From Shewanella livingstonensis (GTDB lineage: Bacteria; Pseudomonadota; Gammaproteobacteria; Enterobacterales; Shewanellaceae), in contig NZ_CP034015.1 of the NCBI RefSeq assembly GCF_003855395.1, positions 3,606,001 to 3,670,000 on the forward strand: 64,000 bases of DNA, in the 5' to 3' direction. Below, in pieces: positions 27,292-35,192 of this stretch. Each line of letters starts with the position of its first letter. Positions within the stretch are counted from its first letter, which is position 1. The notes under the pieces are model-generated. The model did not search any database, was not told the DNA's origin, and was given only the letters and a program-made list of their open reading frames with translations. Both the position numbers and the translations under genes were made by a program.

Positions 27292-27330
27292 ATGACAAGT
27301 CTATGACGTTGATGTGACAGTTAGATGACA
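27292..27330 (-). promoter_or_regulatory. Tandem Pho boxes upstream of pstS
   Basis: On the minus strand TGTCAT-CTAAC-TGTCAC-ATCAA-CGTCAT-AGACT-TGTCAT gives four PhoB half-sites spaced exactly 11 bp apart. A GATACT -10-like hexamer follows 10 bp further on, the normal placing in PhoB-activated promoters. Strong phosphate-starvation induction of pstS is expected. Confidence 0.9.
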
Positions 27331-27746
27331 TAGGAAGAAAAAGTATTTTATTTGTAACTTAAAAATTTAAAAATAAAATTATCAAGCACTTATATCAGCA
27401 TGGGTTTTTATATTTAATCACCAAAATCAGTAAATCATAATTTGATAGAGATAAATATTGCCCGAAATGATGCTAACAAGGCAGAATTGTTACACTTAAC
27501 ATCCCATGTCTTTATTGTACTAAAGCTCACAAGATAACTACTCGCATATACTTAGGTGCCAAATAACGCTTATCAATAAACTCGGTCTGCTTTCATATCG
27601 CCATCGATATTAAACATTCACTTATTTTGCTAACAACCCGTCTTCATGTATTAAAGCGTTATCAACAGTGTACTTGCAGCCTGTTAATACAACGGACATA
27701 ACCAGGTATGTTGATAACTAATCTTGGATTATGAAAATGAACATAC

Positions 27747-27789
27747 AAACCTAGGCTAATGATGAGGCAATAGGCATTAGCCTAGGTTT
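27747..27789. other. 15-bp inverted repeat
   Basis: AAACCTAGGCTAATG (27747-27761) and CATTAGCCTAGGTTT (27775-27789) are perfect reverse complements with a 13-nt loop. There is no proper T-tract. It lies about 100 bp before the phoR terminator and is not explained by either gene. Confidence 0.6.
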
Positions 27790-27883
27790 GATTAGGCATT
27801 AGTGATATTGAAATATTTTTACACTTACTGAGTTAACTCATCCCACACTCTCAGAGCAAGTGCATTTAACCAATATCAACCAT

Positions 27884-27910
27884 AAAAAAAACAGCATAAA
27901 TGCTGCTTTT
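27884..27910 (-). terminator. Terminator after phoR
   Basis: AGCAGCAT/ATGCTGTT stem with eight T on the minus strand, 20 bp past the phoR stop. Confidence 0.88.
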
Positions 27911-27929
27911 ATTCTCTGGTGAGCAGTCA

Positions 27930-29225
27930 CTATTGCCGCACGAGTAAATGCGATGGAACGATAAAGCTAAAGATACTGCCTTTGCCATACTCACTCGTTA
28001 CCTTAAGCTCACTGTGATGATGGTTTAAAGCATGTTTTACTATCGCTAACCCTAAACCACTGCCGCCAGTTTTACTTGAACGCGCATTATCGACTCGATA
28101 AAAACGTTCAGTTAAGCGGTTGATATGTTGTGGTGCGATACCCACCCCAGTATCGGTCACCGAAAACAACGCTCCGGTTGCAACACTTTGCCAATTAACC
28201 GAAATCGTTCCACCTGGAGTGGTATAACGTATTGCATTTGAAATCAAGTTGGAGCAGGCACTGCGTAACTGCAGTTCATTGCCATGGGTATTCAAACCCG
28301 GTTCGCAGTTAAACACTAATGTATAGTCGGTGCCAGCAAGTGCTTTGGCTTCTTCTTTAAGAATATCGATCATTAACGCCATATTCACTGTTTGCGATAA
28401 ATCAATATCGACAGCATCCTCAATGCGCGACAGGGCTAACAATTGCTCAACCATCGACTGCATTCGAGTCGTCTGTTGCTGCATCAATGACAATGGCTTA
28501 TGGTTTGGTGAATCTGCGTCTTCCATGGTTTGCATAATTTCTAAATAACCCTGCAATACCGTTAGCGGCGTTTTAAGTTCATGAGAAACGTTAGCGACGA
28601 AATCTTTACGCATACCTTCTAATTGATGAATGCGGGTGACATCGCGAGCGATTAACAGTAATTGACGATCACCATAACTCATGACTCGAATTTCAAGTAA
28701 ACGCTTATCAGAAACGGGGGAAGGGATTTCTAGTGGTTCGTTATATTTAGCTTTTTTTAAATAGATTGAAAAATCTGGGTGACGGATTAGATTATCAATT
28801 CTCTGGCCATTATCCTGGGGCCAAACAAAGCCTAATATTAACTGAGCAAGTTTATTACACCATAATATATTGTGCTCAGCATCAAGCACTACTGCCGCAT
28901 CGGGTAGTGCCTCTGCGCCTTGACGAAAACGGGCTAATAAAGTAGCTAATTGGCCTACTCTTCGACGATTTTTCCCCTGCAGACGATATATGCCATTAAA
29001 CACTCCTTCCCAACTGCCACGCCCTTGCGGAGGGGTAAGTTTTTTATCTTTCCATAACCAGAAGTTTAAACGAGTAATTTGGCGATAATGCCACACAAGT
29101 AATGCAATTGTTCCAAATAACATAACGATAACGACTTGATTGAACAAAGCGCCAATAAGCATAAATAAAACAAGCAATAAAGCTAACCGGAAAAATAAAC
29201 GATATCCAGAATACGAGATAAACAT
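27930..29225 (-). CDS. phoR: Phosphate regulon sensor histidine kinase PhoR
   Basis: The inner-membrane kinase that phosphorylates PhoB under phosphate limitation. The 431 residues comprise two N-terminal membrane segments (FRLALLLVLFMLIGALFNQVVIVMLFGTIALLVW), a charged linker, a PAS domain (about 95-190, ALPDAAVVLDAEHNILWCNKLAQLILGF), the phosphoacceptor motif FVANVSHELKTPLTVLQGYLE, and an ATPase domain with NLISNAIRYT, DTGVGIAP and GGSGLGLAIVKHAL. It follows phoB with a 173-bp gap that holds a terminator-like hairpin, unusual for this operon. Confidence 0.95.
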   Translation of the reverse strand: MFISYSGYRLFFRLALLLVLFMLIGALFNQVVIVMLFGTIALLVWHYRQITRLNFWLWKDKKLTPPQGRGSWEGVFNGIYRLQGKNRRRVGQLATLLARFRQGAEALPDAAVVLDAEHNILWCNKLAQLILGFVWPQDNGQRIDNLIRHPDFSIYLKKAKYNEPLEIPSPVSDKRLLEIRVMSYGDRQLLLIARDVTRIHQLEGMRKDFVANVSHELKTPLTVLQGYLEIMQTMEDADSPNHKPLSLMQQQTTRMQSMVEQLLALSRIEDAVDIDLSQTVNMALMIDILKEEAKALAGTDYTLVFNCEPGLNTHGNELQLRSACSNLISNAIRYTTPGGTISVNWQSVATGALFSVTDTGVGIAPQHINRLTERFYRVDNARSSKTGGSGLGLAIVKHALNHHHSELKVTSEYGKGSIFSFIVPSHLLVRQ

Positions 29226-29349
29226 AGGCTACCTAAATTCGAAAGTAACGCTGCCAACACATTCAGTGTGGTTACTGATTATTAGGACTAACGAGGAACC
29301 ACAAGATAGCCTAAAAAGACTATTGTGGCTAGGCGGTAAAAAAGAGTTT

Positions 29350-29378
29350 TTAAAAACTCTGCCTATCGTGGCAGAGCC
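29350..29378 (-). terminator. Terminator-like hairpin between phoB and phoR
   Basis: CTCTGCC (29357-29363) pairs with GGCAGAG (29370-29376). On the minus strand the stem is followed by TTTTTAAAAA. It should stop part of the transcription leaving phoB and so lower PhoR relative to PhoB. Confidence 0.7.
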
Positions 29379-29398
29379 TTTAGCACCGCCAATACACA

Positions 29399-30088
29399 TT
29401 ACATTCTAGTTGAGAATCGGTAACCTGCACCACGAACTGTTTGGATCAATTTATCATGTCCACCCTCTTCTACCGCTTTGCGTAAGCGTCTAATGTGTAC
29501 ATCTACAGTTCGGTCTTCAACATACACATTGGTACCCCAAACGTTATCGAGTAACTGCTCTCGGCTATATACACGCTCAGGATGGGTCATAAAGAAATGC
29601 AACAAGCGAAACTCTGTCGGTCCCATGTCGAGCACTGCATCACCAACGGTTACTCTATGACTCACAGGATCAAGTTGTAATCCCTGCACATCAATGGTTT
29701 CTTCTAAGCGAGTAGGTGCACTTCTGCGCAACACAGCTTTAATTCGTGCGACGAGTTCTTTAGGTGAAAAAGGTTTCGTTATGTAGTCATCAGCTCCTAC
29801 TTCGAGGCCTTTAACTTTATCTTCCTCTTCACCTCGAGCTGTCAGCATTATAATCGGGATCTGACGAGTAAATTCATCTTGCTTTAACCGTTTAGCTAAT
29901 TGAATGCCACTACCACCAGGGAACATCCAATCCAATAAAATTAAATCTGGATATGGCTCTTTAAGCAACTCAATCGCCGAATCAAAATCTTCAGCAGCAG
30001 CTGTCGTAAAACCATGTTGATCCATCACAAATGTCAGCATCTCACGGATTGCTGATTCATCTTCTACTATTAATATCCTAGCTGTCAT
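29399..30088 (-). CDS. phoB: Phosphate regulon response regulator PhoB
   Basis: An OmpR-class response regulator of 229 residues that activates phosphate-starvation genes from Pho boxes. The receiver domain has ILIVEDE, phosphoacceptor Asp53 ([13 protein letters not shown]), MLTARGEE and the lysine in [13 protein letters not shown]. The winged-helix domain ends with [37 protein letters not shown]. It shares the locus with pstS and a porin, and a Pho-box-like sequence lies about 40 bp upstream, in keeping with autoregulation. Confidence 0.96.
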   Translation of the reverse strand: MTARILIVEDESAIREMLTFVMDQHGFTTAAAEDFDSAIELLKEPYPDLILLDWMFPGGSGIQLAKRLKQDEFTRQIPIIMLTARGEEEDKVKGLEVGADDYITKPFSPKELVARIKAVLRRSAPTRLEETIDVQGLQLDPVSHRVTVGDAVLDMGPTEFRLLHFFMTHPERVYSREQLLDNVWGTNVYVEDRTVDVHIRRLRKAVEEGGHDKLIQTVRGAGYRFSTRM

Positions 30089-30125
30089 ATTGGGTTTCTA
30101 CGTTAATTTGCCACGAGACTATTAT

Positions 30126-30143
30126 TGGACACTTTTGTTACAG
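30126..30143 (-). promoter_or_regulatory. Pho-box-like site upstream of phoB
   Basis: CTGTAACAAAAGTGTCCA on the minus strand matches the consensus CTGTCATAAAACTGTCAT at 13 of 18 positions. No good -10 lies at the ideal distance, so this is a moderate candidate for autoregulation. Confidence 0.45.
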
Positions 30144-30224
30144 ATTTATGATCTAACGGCTAATTCTGCCATTAAATACGCCTTTTTGTCATAAAAAATT
30201 CATTACCGTTACTACAATGTAACA

Positions 30225-30250
30225 AAAAAGGGCCTAAGCCCTTTTTTAAT
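30225..30250 (-). terminator. Terminator after the porin gene (symmetrical)
   Basis: AAAAAAGGGC-CTAA-GCCCTTTTTT reads as a terminator on both strands. The porin stop lies 35 bp upstream on the minus strand. Confidence 0.88.
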
Positions 30251-30284
30251 TGATTGAAGATTTAACCATCAAATGATGACTGGT

Positions 30285-31229
30285 TTAGAACTTATGTTCG
30301 ATACCAATACCAACATAGCTATCATCTTGGTCATTTGAATCAAACGAGTTGGCCGTGTAAAAAGCAAATAGTTTAGTGGGTTTACCTAGTTTATAGTCAG
30401 CACCTACAGACCATGAATCGCCTTTGTTTTCCATGTCGACATACTGAGCTTTTAGCGTTACATCATTGATGTCGTAAGCGGTACTGAATAAGAAACCGTT
30501 ATCTGTTACACCGCTATCTAGCGCTTCTTGTTGCTGGTACATACCACCAATCACTAAGCCAGCAACTTTACCTTGAACCGTTGCTCGTGCAGTGTCATAA
30601 CCTTTTACTTTTGAATCATAAGCAATCGCTGCATATATTGGTGTACTTTTAAGACCTGCATCACCGTACATTACAGCCATGCTCACACCATCTTCACCAC
30701 TAGAATTGTCACCAACAACTTGGTCTGAATCGCCTGATGCAACATAAGTGACACCCGCTTGAAAATCACCAAACATAGGTGTGTAGTATGTCGCAGTTTG
30801 CGCCATACGGTTTTCACCTTTGAACATGTTTTTTACGTCACCAGATAAATCGTTAAACTGATCAACTTTGCCTTGAGATACTTTAAGGATAGTGTCGTTA
30901 CGACCGACAGAAACGGCACCGAAGTTACCTTTTAAACCAACAAATTGGTTACGAGCTAAAAAGTTTTCTTTGTCATCATCACCAGTATTAACTTCGTATT
31001 CGATGGTGTAGAAAGCTTCTAATGATTTGCTTAACTCAAACTCACCGGTTACACCAAAACGTGATGCATTACTTTGAATGGTTGTTTCAGTTTCATCATT
31101 AACATCATTAGACTGTGCTGTAACATTTAATTTTCCATAAACTTGTAGAGGATCTGCCGCATAAGCACTTGATACTAAAGAGGCTGCCATTGCAGAGGCT
31201 AGTAGAGTTTTACAAAAAACATTCATCAT
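30285..31229 (-). CDS. Outer-membrane general porin
   Basis: A 314-residue Gram-negative porin. The signal peptide CKTLLASAMAASLVSSAYAA is followed by DPLQVYGKLNVTAQSND, the standard first strand. Alternating beta-strand pattern, FVGLKGNFGAVSVGRND and the C-terminal YVGIGIEHKF (aromatic last residue for Bam-dependent insertion) complete it. Two adjacent ATGs (31229, 31226) share AGGA, and the second is slightly better spaced. Its place beside phoBR and pstS suggests a phosphate-induced porin of PhoE type, but no clear Pho box was found. TGTCCAATAAT, also seen upstream of phoB, occurs at about 31375. Confidence 0.88.
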   Translation of the reverse strand: MMNVFCKTLLASAMAASLVSSAYAADPLQVYGKLNVTAQSNDVNDETETTIQSNASRFGVTGEFELSKSLEAFYTIEYEVNTGDDDKENFLARNQFVGLKGNFGAVSVGRNDTILKVSQGKVDQFNDLSGDVKNMFKGENRMAQTATYYTPMFGDFQAGVTYVASGDSDQVVGDNSSGEDGVSMAVMYGDAGLKSTPIYAAIAYDSKVKGYDTARATVQGKVAGLVIGGMYQQQEALDSGVTDNGFLFSTAYDINDVTLKAQYVDMENKGDSWSVGADYKLGKPTKLFAFYTANSFDSNDQDDSYVGIGIEHKF

Positions 31230-31554
31230 TTCATCCTTTCGACGTATATTTCGTCATGGTTATTCTGGGTTAGTTGTATCGGAACGAGCAGAATTTTGCC
31301 TTGCGAATGTTTCAGAAATATTGCACTGCGTGATTAAAAAAGAATATTTACCATACCAAGCTACATTATTGGACAGTAAATCTAGCTACAGCAGTGGTTT
31401 CCGGTAAGGTTGGAGAAATGTGACAATTTGATGAATTCTAACCCTAGCGACTATAGCGGTCGCATTATTAGTGTTTTTTTGTAGGTTTACCGCTTTGCAT
31501 CTATCCCGTAAACTGCAGTAACTTATTTTTCCTGTTAATTAATGAGAGCCTTCT
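31230..31554. other. Intergenic region between porin and rdgC
   Basis: This 325-bp divergent promoter region is AT-rich. A half Pho box (TTACTGTCCA on the minus strand) is the only site noticed. Confidence 0.4.
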
Positions 31555-32466
31555 ATGTGGTTTAAAAATCTCACCCTGTACCGTTTCAATAAACCGTTTA
31601 CAACAGATACCGAAACGTTAGAAAATGCCTTAGCTGATTTCACTTTCTCTCCTTGTTCAAGCCAAGACATAAGCAAGTTTGGTTTTTCTAATGCCCTGGG
31701 CAAAAAAGGCCAAGCATTAGTCCATAGCGCCGAAAACCGCCATCTAATTTGCGTCACGAAAGAAGAAAAAATTCTCCCAGGCCAAGTAATCAAAGAAGCC
31801 TTAGATGAAAAAGTGGCTGAGATTGAAAATCTGGAAAACCGCAAAGTCACTAAAAAAGAAAAAGACACTATTAAAGACGAAATTACTACCACCTTATTGC
31901 CACGGGCATTTTCTCGACGTAGCCAAACTCATGCACTCATCATGCCTGAGCTAGAAATGATTTTAGTTGATAGTTCTAGTGCGACTAAAGCAGAAGAGTT
32001 GCTAGCACTGCTTCGTAAAGCTATAGGTAGCTTACCGGTTATTCCGCTGAGCTATGCGACACCTATAGAGTCAACCTTAACGCAATGGCTACAAGCGGGT
32101 GAAGCGCCAGCACCATTTGAAATGCAAGATGAAGCCGAACTCAAATCTGACTCAGACGAAGGTGGAATCGTTCGCTTTAAGCAACAAGTTCTCCAAGAAG
32201 ACGAAGTACTTGCCCACATAGCCACAGGCAAGCAAGTGCACAAATTAGCCTTACATTTTGGCCAATCTATTGCCTTTTTAATGCAGTCTGATGCCAGTAT
32301 TAAACGCCTTAAGTTTGCTGAAGAGTTTCGAGCAGGCAATGATGACGTGGGTACAGAAGATCCATTAGCGCGTTTAGACGCTGACTTTTCTTTGATGGGC
32401 GGCGAATTAGTGGCTTTTATCAATGCAGTTAATCAAGCTTTTGGTCCTTTAGAACAGAGCGTCTAA
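31555..32466 (+). CDS. rdgC: Recombination-associated protein RdgC
   Basis: A ring-shaped, non-specific DNA-binding protein associated with the nucleoid that modulates RecA. The 303-residue sequence starts [16 protein letters not shown], continues with [24 protein letters not shown], and contains [51 protein letters not shown], all typical of RdgC. Length is standard. GAGAG precedes the ATG. A GST-like gene follows after 17 bp in the same orientation. Confidence 0.96.
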   Translation: MWFKNLTLYRFNKPFTTDTETLENALADFTFSPCSSQDISKFGFSNALGKKGQALVHSAENRHLICVTKEEKILPGQVIKEALDEKVAEIENLENRKVTKKEKDTIKDEITTTLLPRAFSRRSQTHALIMPELEMILVDSSSATKAEELLALLRKAIGSLPVIPLSYATPIESTLTQWLQAGEAPAPFEMQDEAELKSDSDEGGIVRFKQQVLQEDEVLAHIATGKQVHKLALHFGQSIAFLMQSDASIKRLKFAEEFRAGNDDVGTEDPLARLDADFSLMGGELVAFINAVNQAFGPLEQSV

Positions 32467-32483
32467 CACCACAAGGGTAATCC

Positions 32484-33038
32484 ATGAAACTTTACGGTAG
32501 CTTTACGTCTCCTTTTGTTCGTCATTGCCGAATAGCCTTATTAGAATCAACATTAGATTATCAATTTATTGAAACAGATCAGGATAGTAGCGCAAAGTTA
32601 TCGCCAACTAAACGGGTACCGTTTTTGCACGATGGAGCGTTATCATTAACGGATTCCAGCGCAATATTACGCTATATACGTCATAAGTCGGCAAAAACGT
32701 ATCTTGATACTGTGATAGAACTTGATCAGTTTTGCATGATCAATACTGCGCTAGACAGTTCAATTAATTTGTTTTTCTTGTCTCGTGATGGTGTTGATAT
32801 TGAGCGGTTTGATTACACAATAAGACAAGCACAGCGAATTAAAGCAACCTTAGCAGAGTTTGAACAATTCGAGCTACCGCAGCACGGGCCGTTTAATGAT
32901 GTACAGTTGAGATTAGGCTGTTATTTAAGTTGGGCGGTTTTTCGCCAACGGATTAATATCGAAGACTACCCAAAACTGAAACTGTTTTTAGCTGTAATAG
33001 AAAAAGAGCCATTTTTTATTGAAACGGCTCCAACTTAA
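32484..33038 (+). CDS. Glutathione S-transferase family protein
   Basis: A 184-residue protein with an N-terminal thioredoxin-like GST domain: MKLYGSFTSPFVRHCRIALLESTLDYQFIETD, then PTKRVPFLHDGALSLTDSSAILRYI. The VPFL cis-proline and the SDSSAI-like TDSSAI glutathione-binding turn are present. The helical C-terminal domain is short, so the protein is at the lower end of the family range. Substrate is unknown. It is close enough to rdgC to be co-transcribed, and a terminator follows. Confidence 0.85.
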   Translation: MKLYGSFTSPFVRHCRIALLESTLDYQFIETDQDSSAKLSPTKRVPFLHDGALSLTDSSAILRYIRHKSAKTYLDTVIELDQFCMINTALDSSINLFFLSRDGVDIERFDYTIRQAQRIKATLAEFEQFELPQHGPFNDVQLRLGCYLSWAVFRQRINIEDYPKLKLFLAVIEKEPFFIETAPT

Positions 33039-33048
33039 TTAAGCTCAT

Positions 33049-33076
33049 AAAAATGCCCTGTTATCAGGGCATTTTA
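33049..33076 (+). terminator. Terminator after the GST gene
   Basis: AAAATGCCCTG-TTAT-CAGGGCATTTTATTG. A second inverted pair (GAGCC/GGCTC) lies inside the end of the coding sequence. Confidence 0.85.
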
Positions 33077-33164
33077 TTGTCAATTAGTCCTAATATGCCA
33101 ATATATGTATCTCAATGCATGTAAATGAATACATAAGTATCAATCCATAAGGCATATCGCTGAC

Positions 33165-34991
33165 TTAGTCAGTAGATTTAATCCAACCACCTTTATCATC
33201 AAACGGCCAATCAACACCCAACCACGCCTTATAAAATGCTTTCTGAGCGTCGGTAACCTCATCTACAGATGTAATAGATAAGTCACCTTTAGGTTGCTCC
33301 GTTAATTGTAGGCTTACGTCTTTTAAACGTTCATCACTGAATATACTCAGCTTAATCGTATCACCAACAGCAAAATCATTAAGGCGCTTAGTCAGTCCAT
33401 CCGCCGTCACTTTTAATCCATTAACCGCCACAATTTCATCGCCAGCAGCAATACCAGCATTCCAGGCAGGACCATTTCTAAGCACACTAGCAATGGTTAA
33501 ATCGTTATATAAGCCAGACAACATCATTCCAGCATCGACTTCGGTTTTAGGAGATTGACCATAAGTCGTGATCAAACCAGCATGTGCCAACAAGTCATCA
33601 AAAGGTAAACTAAATGGCTGGTTTACATATTCAGTCCACCACGATTGGTAGTCTTTACCAGAAAGGTTTTTTAAAATAGATTGCACGTCCGCGACGTTAT
33701 AACTTAATGGAATTTTGTATTGTTGATAAAGCGCTTTATGGACATCTCTATATGAATGAGCAAGTTGCGTATCGCTTAACAAACTAAAATCAAGTGCCAT
33801 TGAAGCCAGGTAACCTTCAGAGTAAATATTCACACTGTGATTAACCGCATAATCGCCCCAAGTACTGCTCCATTGGCCTAAACTGGCTTCTGCAACAGAT
33901 TGAATTTCACGACCAGGATTTTGTTGATTCAATACAATTCGCTGACTTAAATCGTCAAAAAACTCTTTGGCAGTTATCACTCCAGCACGTAACAATAATT
34001 GATTTTGAAAATAACTGGTTGAGCCTTCGGCCATCCACAGTAAATCACTCATATTTTCAGATTGATAATCGTAAGGGACTAATCCTTGAGGGCGGTATGA
34101 TTTTACATTCCAACTATGGATAAACTCATGCGAAGCAGTACTGATAAAACGTAAATAGTCTTCACGCTCACGAAAATTAAATCGCGGTAATTGAATCACA
34201 GTAGAATTAAGATGTTCTGTAGCGCCGCGAGCTCCACTAGTAGCATGCACCATATAGACATAGCGTTCAAAAGGATAACCGTCCCAAATCTCTGAGGCTT
34301 GGCCGCTTATTTTACGTAAATCGGTAAGAATTTGAGTCGTGTCATAATTACCCTCACCCCAAAATACCACCTCATATTGACGATCATCAGCCTCAAAACT
34401 AAAATGCTGGCTTATTCCCGTTTCAATTGGCGAGTCAACTAATACATCATAATTGGCGGCTTTGAACGAATGGGACTTGCGGCCTTTGTCCATACCAGAA
34501 TAACTTTCCCAGCCTTTAGGCACAGTCATATTAACCGTAACAGGTTGCTGACGAAAAGCAGCGCTATACATAAATACGCCACTGGCATCTAAAAATGCAT
34601 GACTACTGTCAATATGACGTAAACGCTCACCAAGTTCATTAGCATGTAGTTGGTAAGTCACCTTAACTGATGTAGGTTGGATTAAGGCTATTTGCCATTC
34701 GCCGCTGGCAGTTCGCTTCCAGGGTAACGATCGGCCTTTACTGTCAGTCGCATTAAACAATCTTATGCCATCGGCAATGGGTAATACTTGATATCTACCC
34801 GTCCGCCATACGGGTAGATTAACGGTTAATACCTGCGCGTCAGTTTGAGGAAATGACACACTCACCTGAGCTAAATGGTGCGCGGGCTGATTAATATCAA
34901 TATGGTAATCGACATCAGCAAGGGCTGGCATAGCCCAACTCATCGAAAAAATGGCACTGCTGGTTAAAATAGCAAGAGAAGTAGGTTTCAC
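33165..34991 (-). CDS. M61 family peptidase with PDZ domain, exported
   Basis: A 608-residue predicted metalloaminopeptidase of the glycyl-aminopeptidase (M61) family. The GTG at 34991 is chosen because AAGGAA lies 7 nt upstream and the next residues form a signal peptide (KPTSLAILTSSAIFSMSWAMPALA). The catalytic region reads STASHEFIHSWNVKSYRPQGL, with zinc-binding His288 and His292 and catalytic Glu289, then LLWMAEGSTSYFQNQL with the third ligand. A C-terminal PDZ domain contains LRNGPAWNAGIAAGDEIVAVNGLKV. It acts in the periplasm or outside. It is divergent from the TPR/GGDEF-like gene. Confidence 0.9.
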   Translation of the reverse strand: MKPTSLAILTSSAIFSMSWAMPALADVDYHIDINQPAHHLAQVSVSFPQTDAQVLTVNLPVWRTGRYQVLPIADGIRLFNATDSKGRSLPWKRTASGEWQIALIQPTSVKVTYQLHANELGERLRHIDSSHAFLDASGVFMYSAAFRQQPVTVNMTVPKGWESYSGMDKGRKSHSFKAANYDVLVDSPIETGISQHFSFEADDRQYEVVFWGEGNYDTTQILTDLRKISGQASEIWDGYPFERYVYMVHATSGARGATEHLNSTVIQLPRFNFREREDYLRFISTASHEFIHSWNVKSYRPQGLVPYDYQSENMSDLLWMAEGSTSYFQNQLLLRAGVITAKEFFDDLSQRIVLNQQNPGREIQSVAEASLGQWSSTWGDYAVNHSVNIYSEGYLASMALDFSLLSDTQLAHSYRDVHKALYQQYKIPLSYNVADVQSILKNLSGKDYQSWWTEYVNQPFSLPFDDLLAHAGLITTYGQSPKTEVDAGMMLSGLYNDLTIASVLRNGPAWNAGIAAGDEIVAVNGLKVTADGLTKRLNDFAVGDTIKLSIFSDERLKDVSLQLTEQPKGDLSITSVDEVTDAQKAFYKAWLGVDWPFDDKGGWIKSTD

Positions 34992-35192
34992 TCTAGGTTC
35001 CTTCTGGTATGATTCTATTGTTTTTATTTTAAATTCCGAACAATTATAACGATCTAGACTCATTAACACAGTGGCAATGTGTCACTTAGCGAAAAACACC
35101 CAGTATCCACACTGACTAACATAAATTTATTTACCCATACAACGCGAAAATAAAGTCCACGTTGACTAACACTATAAAAGGTATCTCTTACT

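Larger units (their letters stand above)
27231..27929. other. Intergenic region between phoR and pstS
   Basis: This 699-bp region holds the pstS Pho promoter, a 15-bp inverted repeat (27747-27789) and the phoR terminator. The middle (about 27340-27740) is AT-rich with no recognisable gene. Confidence 0.5.
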
